A stretch of DNA of 36,687 bases. Source: JBDSEG01 sp039920165 (GTDB taxonomy: Bacteria; Pseudomonadota; Gammaproteobacteria; Burkholderiales; Burkholderiaceae_C). The translations under genes were made by a program, and so were the position numbers. Positions within the stretch are counted from its first letter, which is position 1; each line of letters starts with the position of its first letter. Below the pieces are notes generated by a model. The model saw nothing but the letters and a program-made list of their open reading frames with translations. It ran no database searches and was not told where the DNA came from. The stretch lies in contig JBDSEG010000145.1 of NCBI GenBank assembly GCA_039920165.1, positions 1 to 36,687 of the forward strand, in the 5' to 3' direction. Below, piece by piece: positions 1 to 7,285 of the stretch.

Positions 1-216
1 GAACGCGGCGTCGACATCGGCCTCGCGCGTCGCCTGTTTCCAGGCGATGCCGGCATCGTGCGGCGCTGAAGTCGTAGACGACACGCTCGTCGCCTCGGTC
101 TTGGGCGCTGCCGGTGCCGTTGTCTTCTTGGTGCAGCCGGTGAGCGCGCCGGTCAGGGCACCGGCAAGGGCTAGCGCCGCGGTCACGCTGGACAGGGCAT
201 ACGGGGCAGGGCGCAT
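1..216 (-). CDS. Thioredoxin-like lipoprotein, N-terminal part (runs off the window)
   Basis: Only the first 72 codons are present; the gene continues beyond base 1. The ATG at 216 opens a lipoprotein signal peptide: a hydrophobic stretch at residues 11-27 and the lipobox LTGC with Cys28 as the lipidated residue. A Thr/Ala/Pro/Ser-rich linker follows to about residue 53, then a segment beginning GIAWKQATREADVDAAF. That segment resembles the start of the thioredoxin-fold domain in lipoprotein thioredoxins of Burkholderiales, where a WCxxC motif comes shortly after; that part lies outside the window, so redox activity cannot be confirmed. It is the last gene visible of a minus-strand run, 27 bp after the EamA exporter gene. 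The lipoprotein assignment is firm; the thioredoxin assignment is an inference from the short match. Confidence 0.7.
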   Translation of the reverse strand, partial: MRPAPYALSSVTAALALAGALTGALTGCTKKTTAPAAPKTEATSVSSTTSAPHDAGIAWKQATREADVDAAF

Positions 217-243
217 GGCGGCTCCTCGACTTGGATGAAAGTG

Positions 244-1233
244 CTAATCGACCAACGCCGGCGCTTCGCGCACGGGATCGTTCTGGCTTTGCGAAGCGTA
301 CTGCGCCACCGCCACCCCGGCCAGCGTGAGGGCCGCGCCGGCGATCTTGACGCCGCTGTAGCGCTCGCCGGTGACGGCCCAGGCGACGAGGCCGGCGATC
401 GGCGGCATCAGGTACATCAGCGGCGCGCTGCGCGCCACGCCGCGCACCGCGTTGACCCAGCCCCAGACGAGCCAGCCCAGAAATGCCGACAGCAGCACGG
501 CATACGCGAGGCCGAGCCAGATCATCGGTCGGACCGCCGCCCAGTCAACCTGCAGACCGGCGGGCAACGACAGCAGCACGACCGGGCCGCTGCCGAGCAG
601 CGTCGCATACGTCATCACGACGATGCCGCCGTGACGCTCGATCAGCGGCTTGGAGGCGACCGTGTAGTACGAGAAGAAGGCCGCGGCAACGACGAGCACC
701 AGATCGCCCCCGCTCGCCTGCCAGCGGCCGCCGACGAGCTTGTCCGACAGAAACATCAGCACCCCCGCGCAGGCCACCGCAACGCCGACGATCTGGCCCG
801 GCGTGAGCCGCTCGATGCCGTGCCAGCGCAAGATGAGCAGGGTGAAGATCGGTCCGAGCGCGAGGATGACCGAGCTCGAGAAGGCGGTGGACCAGTGGAT
901 GCCGAAGGTGACGAGGCCGACGTGCACCAGATGCCCGGCGATGCCGAGCTTGAGCAGCGCCAGCAGGTCCGCGCGCGAAACCCGCGGCCAGTTGCGCCCG
1001 TAGCGCCAGCACAGCAGCGCCGCCGCCGCCAGTGGCATCACGAGGTAGCGCGCGAACAGGAAGCCGCCCGGCGTCACCGCGTTGAACACTTCCTTCTGGA
1101 CGCTGAAATTCGAACCCCAGACGACGACCATGACGAGCGCCGCCCATAGGGCGTGGCGCGAGCGGTCCGTCTCGGGAGCGGGAGGGGGTGGAATCGATGC
1201 GCCGGCAGGCGCAGCGACAGGTGCGGTCGGCAT
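244..1233 (-). CDS. EamA/DMT-superfamily inner-membrane transporter
   Basis: A 329-residue polytopic membrane protein with about ten hydrophobic segments arranged as two EamA repeats, the usual size and architecture of drug/metabolite transporters (RhaT/YdcZ-like exporters). The first helix carries the family-typical start WGSNFSVQKEV, and the second repeat begins around the LVLVVAAAFFSYYTVASKP segment. Substrate is unknown; relatives export amino acids, purines or other metabolites. I prefer the ATG at 1233, which has GAGG just upstream, over a TTG at 1242 that overlaps the stop of the preceding gene. The close spacing (5 bp) to the nuclease-like gene suggests co-transcription. The C-terminus is short and polar. 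Confidence 0.85.
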   Translation of the reverse strand: MPTAPVAAPAGASIPPPPAPETDRSRHALWAALVMVVVWGSNFSVQKEVFNAVTPGGFLFARYLVMPLAAAALLCWRYGRNWPRVSRADLLALLKLGIAGHLVHVGLVTFGIHWSTAFSSSVILALGPIFTLLILRWHGIERLTPGQIVGVAVACAGVLMFLSDKLVGGRWQASGGDLVLVVAAAFFSYYTVASKPLIERHGGIVVMTYATLLGSGPVVLLSLPAGLQVDWAAVRPMIWLGLAYAVLLSAFLGWLVWGWVNAVRGVARSAPLMYLMPPIAGLVAWAVTGERYSGVKIAGAALTLAGVAVAQYASQSQNDPVREAPALVD

Positions 1234-1238
1234 GGGCC

Positions 1239-1988
1239 TCAAGTGTCGCAGGGGTCGCCGGTCTGCGTGCTGGCGTCGCCCAGGTGCGACTGCGTCTCTT
1301 CTTCATAGCGCCAGCCGTCCAGCGGTGTCGCGCGCGCCAGCGCCATCCAGATCGCGAGCGTCATGCGCGCCGCGCGCCGCGGCGCCGCCCGTGCCACTTC
1401 CAGGCCGGCCTCGCCCGAGACCAGCACGCCGCACTCGGGCGGAATCTCGTCGGGCTGCGCAATGCCGGCCCGGATCACATACCAGCACTCGCCGCCGAGT
1501 TCGGTATAGGCGGCGCGCTTGTCGGGCTTGCGAAGGTCGGACAGCAGGTCCGAGCGCTGCACCTTGACCTCGTGGACGATCGGCTCGACATAGGCCTCGA
1601 CCGTCGTGTGGCGAATGGAGAAGACATCGGGCATCGCCATCACCCACCCTGGGCCCACCTTGGCTCGCAGCCGCAGGCCGCGCCAGGCCAGGCGGCCGGC
1701 GCGCGTCATGCTGCGCGCGACATGCTCGACCAGTTGCTCGTGCGCCTGCAGCCGGGCCCGGTTCGTCTGCAGGCGGTCGGCGACGAGCGCGATGCCGGCC
1801 TCGCTGAGGCGCACGGTCTCATGACCCGATGGCGTGCGAACGCGTTCGAGCAGCCCGCGCGCCAGCAGCTCGATCTCGAGCGCGTCCTGTCACGGCCAGC
1901 CGGCCGAACGGTAGATCTCGCGCAGGCGACGGCAATGCGCCGCGCCGGGCGCAGCGGCAGCGACGGCAGCGCCGCTCAGCGTCTTCAC
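1239..1988 (-). pseudogene. PD-(D/E)XK nuclease-like (MmcB-like) gene interrupted by an in-frame TGA
   Basis: The intact downstream part (GTG at 1814 to stop at 1239, 191 residues) contains MPDVF and, about 20 residues later, HEVKVQRSD. This gives Asp63, Glu82 and Lys84 in the PD-X(n)-ExK pattern of restriction-like nucleases, as in MmcB-related DNA-repair proteins. The same reading frame continues upstream through coding-like sequence (REIYRSAGWP, then QDALEIELLARGLLERV) to a GTG at 1988 that overlaps the stop of the DUF427 gene as GTGA, a typical coupled start. The only break is a TGA at 1890-1892, codon 33 of a 249-codon gene. The N-terminal part reads like a winged-helix segment (ETVRLSEAGIAL). 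Either this is a nonsense mutation or base-call error, or translation restarts at the GTG at 1814. Function is not established. Confidence 0.7.
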
Positions 1989-2263
1989 TCGACCTGCACG
2001 CCTTTCCAGAAGGCGACCCGTCCCTTTATATTCGCCGCCGCTTCGCTCGGCTCGGGGTAAAACCAGACCGCGTTCTCGTTCATGTCGCCATCGACGAACA
2101 GGCTGTAGTAGTGCGCCTGGCCTTTCCAGGGGCAGCTGCTGCGGTGGTTGCTGAAGGTCACGTACTCGCGCTTCAGACTCGCTTCGGGGAAATAGTGGTT
2201 GCCTTCGACCACCACCGTATCGTCGCTCTCGGCGATCACGGCGCCGTTCCAACTTGCCTTCAT
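1985..2263 (-). CDS. DUF427 domain protein
   Basis: A 92-residue protein consisting of a single DUF427 domain, a small beta-rich fold of unknown biochemical role found widely in proteobacteria and actinobacteria. Family features are visible: the opening KASWNGAVIAESDDTVVVEG, then YFPEASL, the CPWKGQAHYYS segment (residues about 44-54) and the ending AFWKGVQVE. The ATG at 2263 has a good GAGGAG ribosome-binding site 6-7 bases upstream. It is the first gene of the minus-strand run, and its stop overlaps the GTG of the interrupted nuclease-like gene by GTGA. It is divergent from the oxidoreductase at 2317, with only 53 bp between the two starts. Confidence 0.88.
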   Translation of the reverse strand: MKASWNGAVIAESDDTVVVEGNHYFPEASLKREYVTFSNHRSSCPWKGQAHYYSLFVDGDMNENAVWFYPEPSEAAANIKGRVAFWKGVQVE

Positions 2264-2316
2264 GGGCTACTCCTCGCACGTGAGACGGCCGATGGTAGTC
2301 AACCTACACTGATCCG

Positions 2317-3387
2317 ATGACCGAGATCCGAAAAGGCCAGGCGCCGGCCCCGATGACGCGCCGCGAGTTCAGCGTGCGCTTTCACAACCGCTTCAAGGAT
2401 CCGGCATTCGGCGCCGAGAAGGAGGCGCTCGACCGGCTCGAAGCGATCGCCTGGGACGCGTTCACCGATGGCCGCAAGGCACCGATCACGGTCAAGGCCG
2501 GCCCGGGCTACGCCGACCCCGACTACGACCTGTCGGTCGAATGGAGCCAGACCCGGGCCAGGCTCGACAAAGCCCAGGCGGTCTGGGCCGACAAGGCGAC
2601 GCCTTCACGCGTGCTGCTGGTGTGCGGATCGGCGCGCAACGACGGCACCTGCCCGGGCGAAATTTCCAAGACCTGGCGCATGACCGAAGCCGCGCGCACC
2701 GGGATCGAAGCGGCGGGCATCGAGGTCGACGTGCTCGACCTGAGCCTGCTGACCTCGGACTTCGAGCGCCACATCCACCCATGCAAGGGCTGCGCCTCGA
2801 CCGCGATGCCGCTGTGCCACTGGCCGTGCAGCTGCTACCCCAACCACGCGCTCGGCCAGACCAACGACTGGATGGCCGAGATCTACGAGCGCTGGGTCGC
2901 CGCGCACGGCGTGATCCTGCTCAGCCCGGTCTACTGGTACCAGAGCCCGAGCCCGCTCAAGCTGATGATCGACCGGCTGGTCTGCGCCGACGGCGGCAAC
3001 CCTGACCCGACCGCCACCGGCGGCAAGAAACCGGCGCTGGCGAAGGCGCTCGAGATGAAGGGCTGGGACTATCCCAAGCACCTCGCCGGCCGCGTCTACG
3101 GCGTGGTGGTACACGGCGATGTGGCCGGTATCGAGGGCTCGCGGCGCAGCTTGTGCGACTGGCTCGACTGGATGGGTTTTATCGATGCCGGCGCCGCCGC
3201 GCGGCTGGACCGCTTCATCGGCTACTACGAGCCGTATGCGACGAGCCACGAAGCGCTCGATCGCGATACCGCCGTGCAGGAAGAGGTTCGCAACGTCTCC
3301 CGCGCCGTGGCGCACGCGGTCGGCGAACTGCGCTCGGGCCGGCTGGAGGCGGTTCAGCCGAAGGTGCGGGCGCCTCGGCCGAAATAA
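2317..3387 (+). CDS. Flavodoxin-fold NAD(P)H-dependent oxidoreductase with a cysteine cluster
   Basis: A 356-residue protein. Residues 1-95 form an N-terminal extension; a flavodoxin-like FMN reductase domain starts at RVLLVCGSARNDGTC (98-112), where the GSARNDGTC loop should hold the FMN phosphate. The second flavin loop is SPVYWYQSPSPLKLMIDR (203-220), matching the family's SPxYW motif. Between them lies a cysteine-rich insertion: C156xxC159, C167xxxC171xC173. Related oxidoreductases have a PCxGC motif here, but five cysteines are more than usual. The likely role is reduction of quinones, nitro compounds or flavin by NAD(P)H in the cytosol. No partner gene is adjacent; the next gene is 52 bp downstream and has its own operator. 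Confidence 0.8.
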   Translation: MTEIRKGQAPAPMTRREFSVRFHNRFKDPAFGAEKEALDRLEAIAWDAFTDGRKAPITVKAGPGYADPDYDLSVEWSQTRARLDKAQAVWADKATPSRVLLVCGSARNDGTCPGEISKTWRMTEAARTGIEAAGIEVDVLDLSLLTSDFERHIHPCKGCASTAMPLCHWPCSCYPNHALGQTNDWMAEIYERWVAAHGVILLSPVYWYQSPSPLKLMIDRLVCADGGNPDPTATGGKKPALAKALEMKGWDYPKHLAGRVYGVVVHGDVAGIEGSRRSLCDWLDWMGFIDAGAAARLDRFIGYYEPYATSHEALDRDTAVQEEVRNVSRAVAHAVGELRSGRLEAVQPKVRAPRPK

Positions 3388-3406
3388 CCACTTTCATCCA
3401 TCCTTG

Positions 3407-3426
3407 CACCATCCCACCAGATGGTG
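3407..3426. promoter_or_regulatory. Operator-like inverted repeat before the ribbon-helix-helix gene
   Basis: CACCAT (3407-3412) and ATGGTG (3421-3426) form a perfect 6-bp inverted repeat with an 8-bp spacer. A further CACCA half-site at 3415-3419 pairs with TGGTG at 3422-3426. The site ends 13 bp before the ATG of the ribbon-helix-helix regulator at 3440. Multiple short palindromic half-sites overlapping the promoter are typical of autoregulating RHH proteins, so autorepression is a reasonable inference. Confidence 0.5.
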
Positions 3427-3439
3427 TTAAGATGGCGAG

Positions 3440-3838
3440 ATGCGGAACAGACTCCCCGACGCGGAAAAGCTGACGATCAATATCGGTCATGTGGATCTTG
3501 GCCAGATCGACCTGCTGGTTGCCGAAGGCTTCTATTCGAACCGCACCGATTTCATCCGCAGCGCGATCCGCCAGCAGACCGCGCTGCACTCCGACAGCCT
3601 GCGCCAGACGGTGGCGCGCAAATCGCTGACGCTCGGCCTGACCCACGTCGGCGCGTCCGAACTCGACGCCGCACAGCGCGCCGGCCGGAAACTCGAATTG
3701 CGCGTGCTGGGCCTTTGCCATATCGCAGCCGACGTCACACCCGAACTCGCGCGCGCCGCCATCGGATCGATCACCGTGCTGGGCGCACTGAATGCCAGCC
3801 CGGCGGTCAAGGCCGCGCTGGCAGACCGCATCCGCTGA
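3440..3838 (+). CDS. Ribbon-helix-helix (CopG-type) transcriptional regulator
   Basis: A 132-residue protein whose N-terminus fits a ribbon-helix-helix DNA-binding domain: the strand segment EKLTINIGHVDLGQIDLLV (residues 9-27), then two helices ending FYSNRTDFIRSAIRQQT. The remaining 80 residues are a C-terminal extension (GLTHVGASELDAAQRAGRKL and onward) that may be an oligomerisation or sensing part. The gene lies 35 bp upstream of the PHB-depolymerase-type esterase, an arrangement I recall from other Burkholderiales, so it probably controls that gene and itself. The operator-like palindrome at 3407-3426 is directly upstream. A second ATG at 3432 is out of frame. Confidence 0.83.
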   Translation: MRNRLPDAEKLTINIGHVDLGQIDLLVAEGFYSNRTDFIRSAIRQQTALHSDSLRQTVARKSLTLGLTHVGASELDAAQRAGRKLELRVLGLCHIAADVTPELARAAIGSITVLGALNASPAVKAALADRIR

Positions 3839-3873
3839 CCGCCTTCACCTTGCTCGTTTCACCAGGATCTTCC

Positions 3874-4977
3874 ATGCAGACCCAAACCGCCTCCACCATG
3901 GCCCGCTTGCTTACCGGCGCAAGCCGACTCACCCGCTCCGGCAAGCTGATGGAAGCGACCGCCGCAATCCAGCGCGCCCTGGGCATGCCGCCCGTCGCCG
4001 GCATCGACCAACGTGCCCAGCCTCCCGCGCCCGGCATGGTCTTGGACGGGCTGGTGACGGAACGTCGCGAAGCACCGGCGCGTGCACACACCGAATCACG
4101 CGGCGAAGCCTGCGCTAACTTCGCATCCCACCACATCGATGCACCGACGGGCGTTCGTCAGTACAAGCTCTTCTCGCCGAGCGCGGCAGTGGCCGGCTCG
4201 CCGCGGCCGTTGGTTGTCATGCTGCACGGCTGCACCCAGGATCCCGACGACTTCGCTGCCGGGACGCGGATGAACGAGCTGGCCGAGCGTGCGGGCTGGT
4301 TTGTGCTGTACCCGGCGCAGGCGCAGCGCTCCAATTTTTCCAAATGCTGGAACTGGTTCAACCCGGGCGACCAGCGCCACGGCGACGGCGAGCCGGCGCT
4401 GTTGGCCGCGATGACGCGCGAAGTCGTCGCGCGCAACCCGATCGATCCGCACATGATCTATATCGCCGGGTTGTCCGCCGGCGGTGCGATGGCGGCCATC
4501 ATGGGACGCGAGTATCCGGACCTGTTCGCCGCGGTCGGCATTCATTCGGGCCTGCCGCAGGGCGCGGCGAACGACGTCGCCTCGGCTTTCTCCACCATGC
4601 AGAGCGGCGATCGACCGCGATCGGCGAAGGGTCCGGCGCGCGCGGTGCCGACCATCGTCTTCCACGGCGACCGCGATGGCACGGTCCACCCGGCGCACGG
4701 GCGCCACATCATCGAGGATGCGCTGGCGCAGCAGGCCGGCGGCGCGGCGCCGACAGTCAGCGTGGAAACCGGACCCGGCGGGCGGCGCGTGACCCGCAGC
4801 GTCTACAGCAACCCGCAGGGTCGTGCGCAGGCCGAACACTGGGAACTGCACGGCGGCGGCCACGCCTGGTCCGGCGGCAGCGCGGCGGGTTCGTTCACCG
4901 ATCCGGCCGGGCCCGACGCATCGGCGCAGATGCTGCGCTTCTTCGGCGAGCATCGCGGCGGCAACGCTCACCCGTAG
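3874..4977 (+). CDS. PHB-depolymerase-family esterase
   Basis: A 367-residue alpha/beta hydrolase of the esterase_PHB family. The oxyanion-hole segment MLHGCTQDPDDFAAGT is at residues 116-131. The nucleophile elbow GLSAG is at 199-203 (Ser201), the acid lies in HGDRDGTVHP (Asp266 or Asp268) and the catalytic His330 is in HGGGHAWSGG. It should cleave ester bonds of polyhydroxybutyrate or short-chain polyesters. There is no classical signal peptide; the first 38 residues form a basic amphipathic stretch (MARLLTGASRLTRSGKL) common in this group, so an intracellular or granule-associated place is possible. I chose the ATG at 3874, 35 bp after the RHH regulator. It converges with the WYL gene, overlapping it by 10 bp. 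Confidence 0.9.
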   Translation: MQTQTASTMARLLTGASRLTRSGKLMEATAAIQRALGMPPVAGIDQRAQPPAPGMVLDGLVTERREAPARAHTESRGEACANFASHHIDAPTGVRQYKLFSPSAAVAGSPRPLVVMLHGCTQDPDDFAAGTRMNELAERAGWFVLYPAQAQRSNFSKCWNWFNPGDQRHGDGEPALLAAMTREVVARNPIDPHMIYIAGLSAGGAMAAIMGREYPDLFAAVGIHSGLPQGAANDVASAFSTMQSGDRPRSAKGPARAVPTIVFHGDRDGTVHPAHGRHIIEDALAQQAGGAAPTVSVETGPGGRRVTRSVYSNPQGRAQAEHWELHGGGHAWSGGSAAGSFTDPAGPDASAQMLRFFGEHRGGNAHP

Positions 4978-5966
4978 GCCGCGAGCGCGTCGGCCAGGCG
5001 CTGCCTGACGTCCGCAGCCAGGGCGGGCGGCGCCTGCACCACGACGCTCGCGCCATGGCGCAGGATGTCCATCAGCAGTTCGGTCGGGTCGCCGTAGGGC
5101 ACGCGCAGTTCGTAGCGACCGTCGGAGAGCCAGCGGCTCGTCTGCTGCGGATGCCACTCCTCGTTGGCGATCCACTGCGCCGCGTCGGCGTCGAAGACCA
5201 GCGTCGCCCACCGCAGCTGCGCACCGGCACCCCCGTAGATGCCGTAGCCCGCGTCGAAGCGGGCCTCGAGATCGCGCAGCGCCACGGTGCGGGCGCGTTG
5301 GTCGAGCATGCGCGCATCGCGCACCGCGTCGAGCGCGAAGCGGCGCAGGCCCTGGCTCGCGTGGCACCAGGCATCGAGGTACCAGGTCGCGCGGTAGTTC
5401 ACCAGCCGCTGCGGCGAGACCTCGCGCTCGCTCGCCGCACGCTCGCTGCGCTTGAAATAGCGCAGCCACACGCGCCGGCGCTGCAGCAGCGCCGAGCCCA
5501 GCAATTCGAAGTGCCGGCTCGTCACCCGGCGCCGCGCGGTGCCGATCACCTTGATCCGTTGTCGCAGCGCGCGCGACTCGCCGGCGTCGGCACCGAGCAT
5601 GCCCTGGAGCCGCTCGGTCAGCGGCTGCAGATGGCGCGCCAGCACGCCGTCGTCGTCGAGCCCGGCGAGCAGCTGGTGCATGGTCATCAGCGCGTGGATC
5701 TCGTTCTCGCTGAACCACAACCCGGGCAGCTCGTGGCGCGTCGCTGCGGGCACCGCCCCTTGAGCCTCGGCCGCGCCGGCGAAGCGATAGCCGTTCGCGG
5801 ACGCGTCGTAGACGATGGGCGCGCTCATGCGGTCGCGCAGATATTGCAGATCGCGCTTGAGCGTGGCCGGCGAGACCTCGAGGGCCACGCGCAAATCGGC
5901 GAAGCTGACGCAGCCGCGGCTGCGCAGCAGCAGTTCAAGTTTGTAGAAACGTTCGGTGCGGTCCAA
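4968..5966 (-). CDS. WYL-domain helix-turn-helix transcriptional regulator
   Basis: A 332-residue regulator. Residues 1-60 form a DeoR-like helix-turn-helix (RFYKLELLLRSRGCVSFADL, then SPATLKRDLQYLRDR). The middle part holds the WYL domain with the name-giving WYLDAWC motif, and a C-terminal WCX-type extension follows (LRVPYGDPTELLMDILRHG). WYL proteins bind a small ligand or nucleic acid and act as repressors or activators in stress and defence settings; the ligand here is unknown. The start is a TTG preceded by GGGAGA at suitable spacing, which I favour because the HTH begins directly after it. The gene is divergent from the HNH-like gene at 6092 with about 125 bp between. Confidence 0.88.
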   Translation of the reverse strand: MDRTERFYKLELLLRSRGCVSFADLRVALEVSPATLKRDLQYLRDRMSAPIVYDASANGYRFAGAAEAQGAVPAATRHELPGLWFSENEIHALMTMHQLLAGLDDDGVLARHLQPLTERLQGMLGADAGESRALRQRIKVIGTARRRVTSRHFELLGSALLQRRRVWLRYFKRSERAASEREVSPQRLVNYRATWYLDAWCHASQGLRRFALDAVRDARMLDQRARTVALRDLEARFDAGYGIYGGAGAQLRWATLVFDADAAQWIANEEWHPQQTSRWLSDGRYELRVPYGDPTELLMDILRHGASVVVQAPPALAADVRQRLADALAAYG

Positions 5967-6091
5967 GCGGCATCTCCCGGCGCCGGCGAAGACCGACCAT
6001 CACAAGCTTAACGACATGCGCGACGCTGGCTCACGCCATGAGCCACCCGCGACGCAACACTGAGCGCACCTCATCCACCGCAAGGCCCGTC

Positions 6092-7246
6092 ATGCCCCTC
6101 GAACTGCTCACCCCGCCGTCGGCCCTGGACCGGATCGGCTTCGAACTCGGCTGGGACTTCAGCCGCTACGGTCTCGAACCGGCGCAGCCCCACGCCAGCG
6201 CGCACACACCGCTGCGCGATGGCCTGCGCGCGAGCCGCGCCACCTTCGGCTCGCGCCGCCTCGGCGCGAGCGTGCCGGTGCAGCAATGGCTCGAACTGCG
6301 CCTGTCGGCCTGGCTGCGCGGACGCAGCGTCGAGACGGTGCAGGTGACTCCGCATTACCTGGCGCAGCTGAACGTCTCGCATTGCCCGGTCACGCGCCAG
6401 GCGCTGGCCGCGCCCCTCGTCGACACGAACGACGAGGGCGACGCACCCACGTTCAGCCGGGTCCGCAACGATGCCGGCTACGCCGCCGGCAACCTCGCGG
6501 TGATGAGTGCGCGGGCGCACCGCGCCAAGGGTTCGCACGACCACCGGTCGGCGCTCGCGCTCGCACAGCGGTCCGCCGGCGGACCGCTGCACCGGCTCGA
6601 TGCCGACGCATGGGCGCGCCTCGCGGTGCTGTGCAGCTTCGTCCAGCCGCTGCCTCACGACGAGGCGTGTGCCCTGCCGCTACACGTTCTGCCGCCGAAT
6701 CGCCTGCGCCTGTTCAACCCGGCGCAGGCGTTGCAGACCGCACTGAGCCGCCTGCTGCTCGCCGACGGCTGGAGCGCTCGGGTGCGGCGCATCGCGGCCC
6801 TGCTGCCGCCCGGCTCGGCACGCCGTTCGCTGCTCGAATTTTTTGCCGCGCTGCTGCCGCGCTTTCTCGAAGGCGGGCGCGGCCGGCCCGCGCTCGAGGC
6901 GCGCTGGGCGATCGAAGATGCCTGGCGCGCGCCGCTCGTCCTCAAACGCTGGCAGGCTTTTGCGCGCCCGCTCGGCGCGGCCGGCTGCGAAGCGCTGCTG
7001 CTGCGCGCGGCGCAGCGCGGGCTGGTGGCGCAGGGGGTGTGGCAGCTCGCCGACGCCGCCGCGACCGACGGCTGGGCGCTCGCGACGCGCGGCCATGTGG
7101 CACCGACCGAGCCGATGGAAACCACATTCGTGTCCGCGCGTTCGGTGGCGCGCCGAACGCCGCTGCGGTCGACCCGCGCGGCAGCCCTCGCGACGACCCG
7201 AACGGCGCAGGCCTGTCTACCCCTGCAGGAGGCTGGCGCGCGGTAG
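6092..7246 (+). CDS. Uncharacterised protein with an HNH/endonuclease VII-like motif
   Basis: A 384-residue protein of unknown function. Residues 95-147 carry a pattern like that of phage-type HNH nucleases: SHCPVTRQAL (Cys98), then FSRVRNDAGYAAGN (121-134) and SARAHRAKG (139-147). This resembles the family's CxxTxxxL...DRxxxxxGYxxGN...xxANxxKG, but the usual Asp before Arg is Ser here and the Asn of the last motif is His, so catalysis may be lost. The C-terminal half is Arg/Ala/Leu-rich and helical without a recognised domain. I chose the ATG at 6092 (AAGG upstream) over the one at 6038, which lacks a ribosome-binding site and would add a polar 18-residue leader. The HNH link is an inference from pattern only. 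Confidence 0.6.
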   Translation: MPLELLTPPSALDRIGFELGWDFSRYGLEPAQPHASAHTPLRDGLRASRATFGSRRLGASVPVQQWLELRLSAWLRGRSVETVQVTPHYLAQLNVSHCPVTRQALAAPLVDTNDEGDAPTFSRVRNDAGYAAGNLAVMSARAHRAKGSHDHRSALALAQRSAGGPLHRLDADAWARLAVLCSFVQPLPHDEACALPLHVLPPNRLRLFNPAQALQTALSRLLLADGWSARVRRIAALLPPGSARRSLLEFFAALLPRFLEGGRGRPALEARWAIEDAWRAPLVLKRWQAFARPLGAAGCEALLLRAAQRGLVAQGVWQLADAAATDGWALATRGHVAPTEPMETTFVSARSVARRTPLRSTRAAALATTRTAQACLPLQEAGAR

Positions 7247-7247
7247 G

Positions 7248-7267
7248 TCAATCGGTCGTTTGATTGA
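7248..7267. promoter_or_regulatory. Operator-like inverted repeat before the TetR-RND operon
   Basis: TCAATC (7248-7253) and GATTGA (7262-7267) are a perfect 6-bp inverted repeat with an 8-bp spacer. A TACAGT sequence at 7273-7278 could be a -10 element only 7 bases before the ATG at 7286, which would make the transcript leaderless. Position and symmetry fit binding of the TetR-type repressor encoded just downstream. Confidence 0.55.
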
Positions 7268-7285
7268 TTTGCTACAGTGCGCCGC

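Noticed and set aside
1890..1892. The TGA in the nuclease-like gene as a selenocysteine codon
   Set aside because: No convincing SECIS hairpin follows, only a short CTCG/CGAG pairing, and the family is not known to be redox-active. Mutation or base-call error is simpler.
4096..5718. Long open frame of 540 codons on the minus strand
   Set aside because: Arg/Ala-rich translation without family features; it lies antisense to the esterase and in another frame of the WYL gene, an effect of high GC content.
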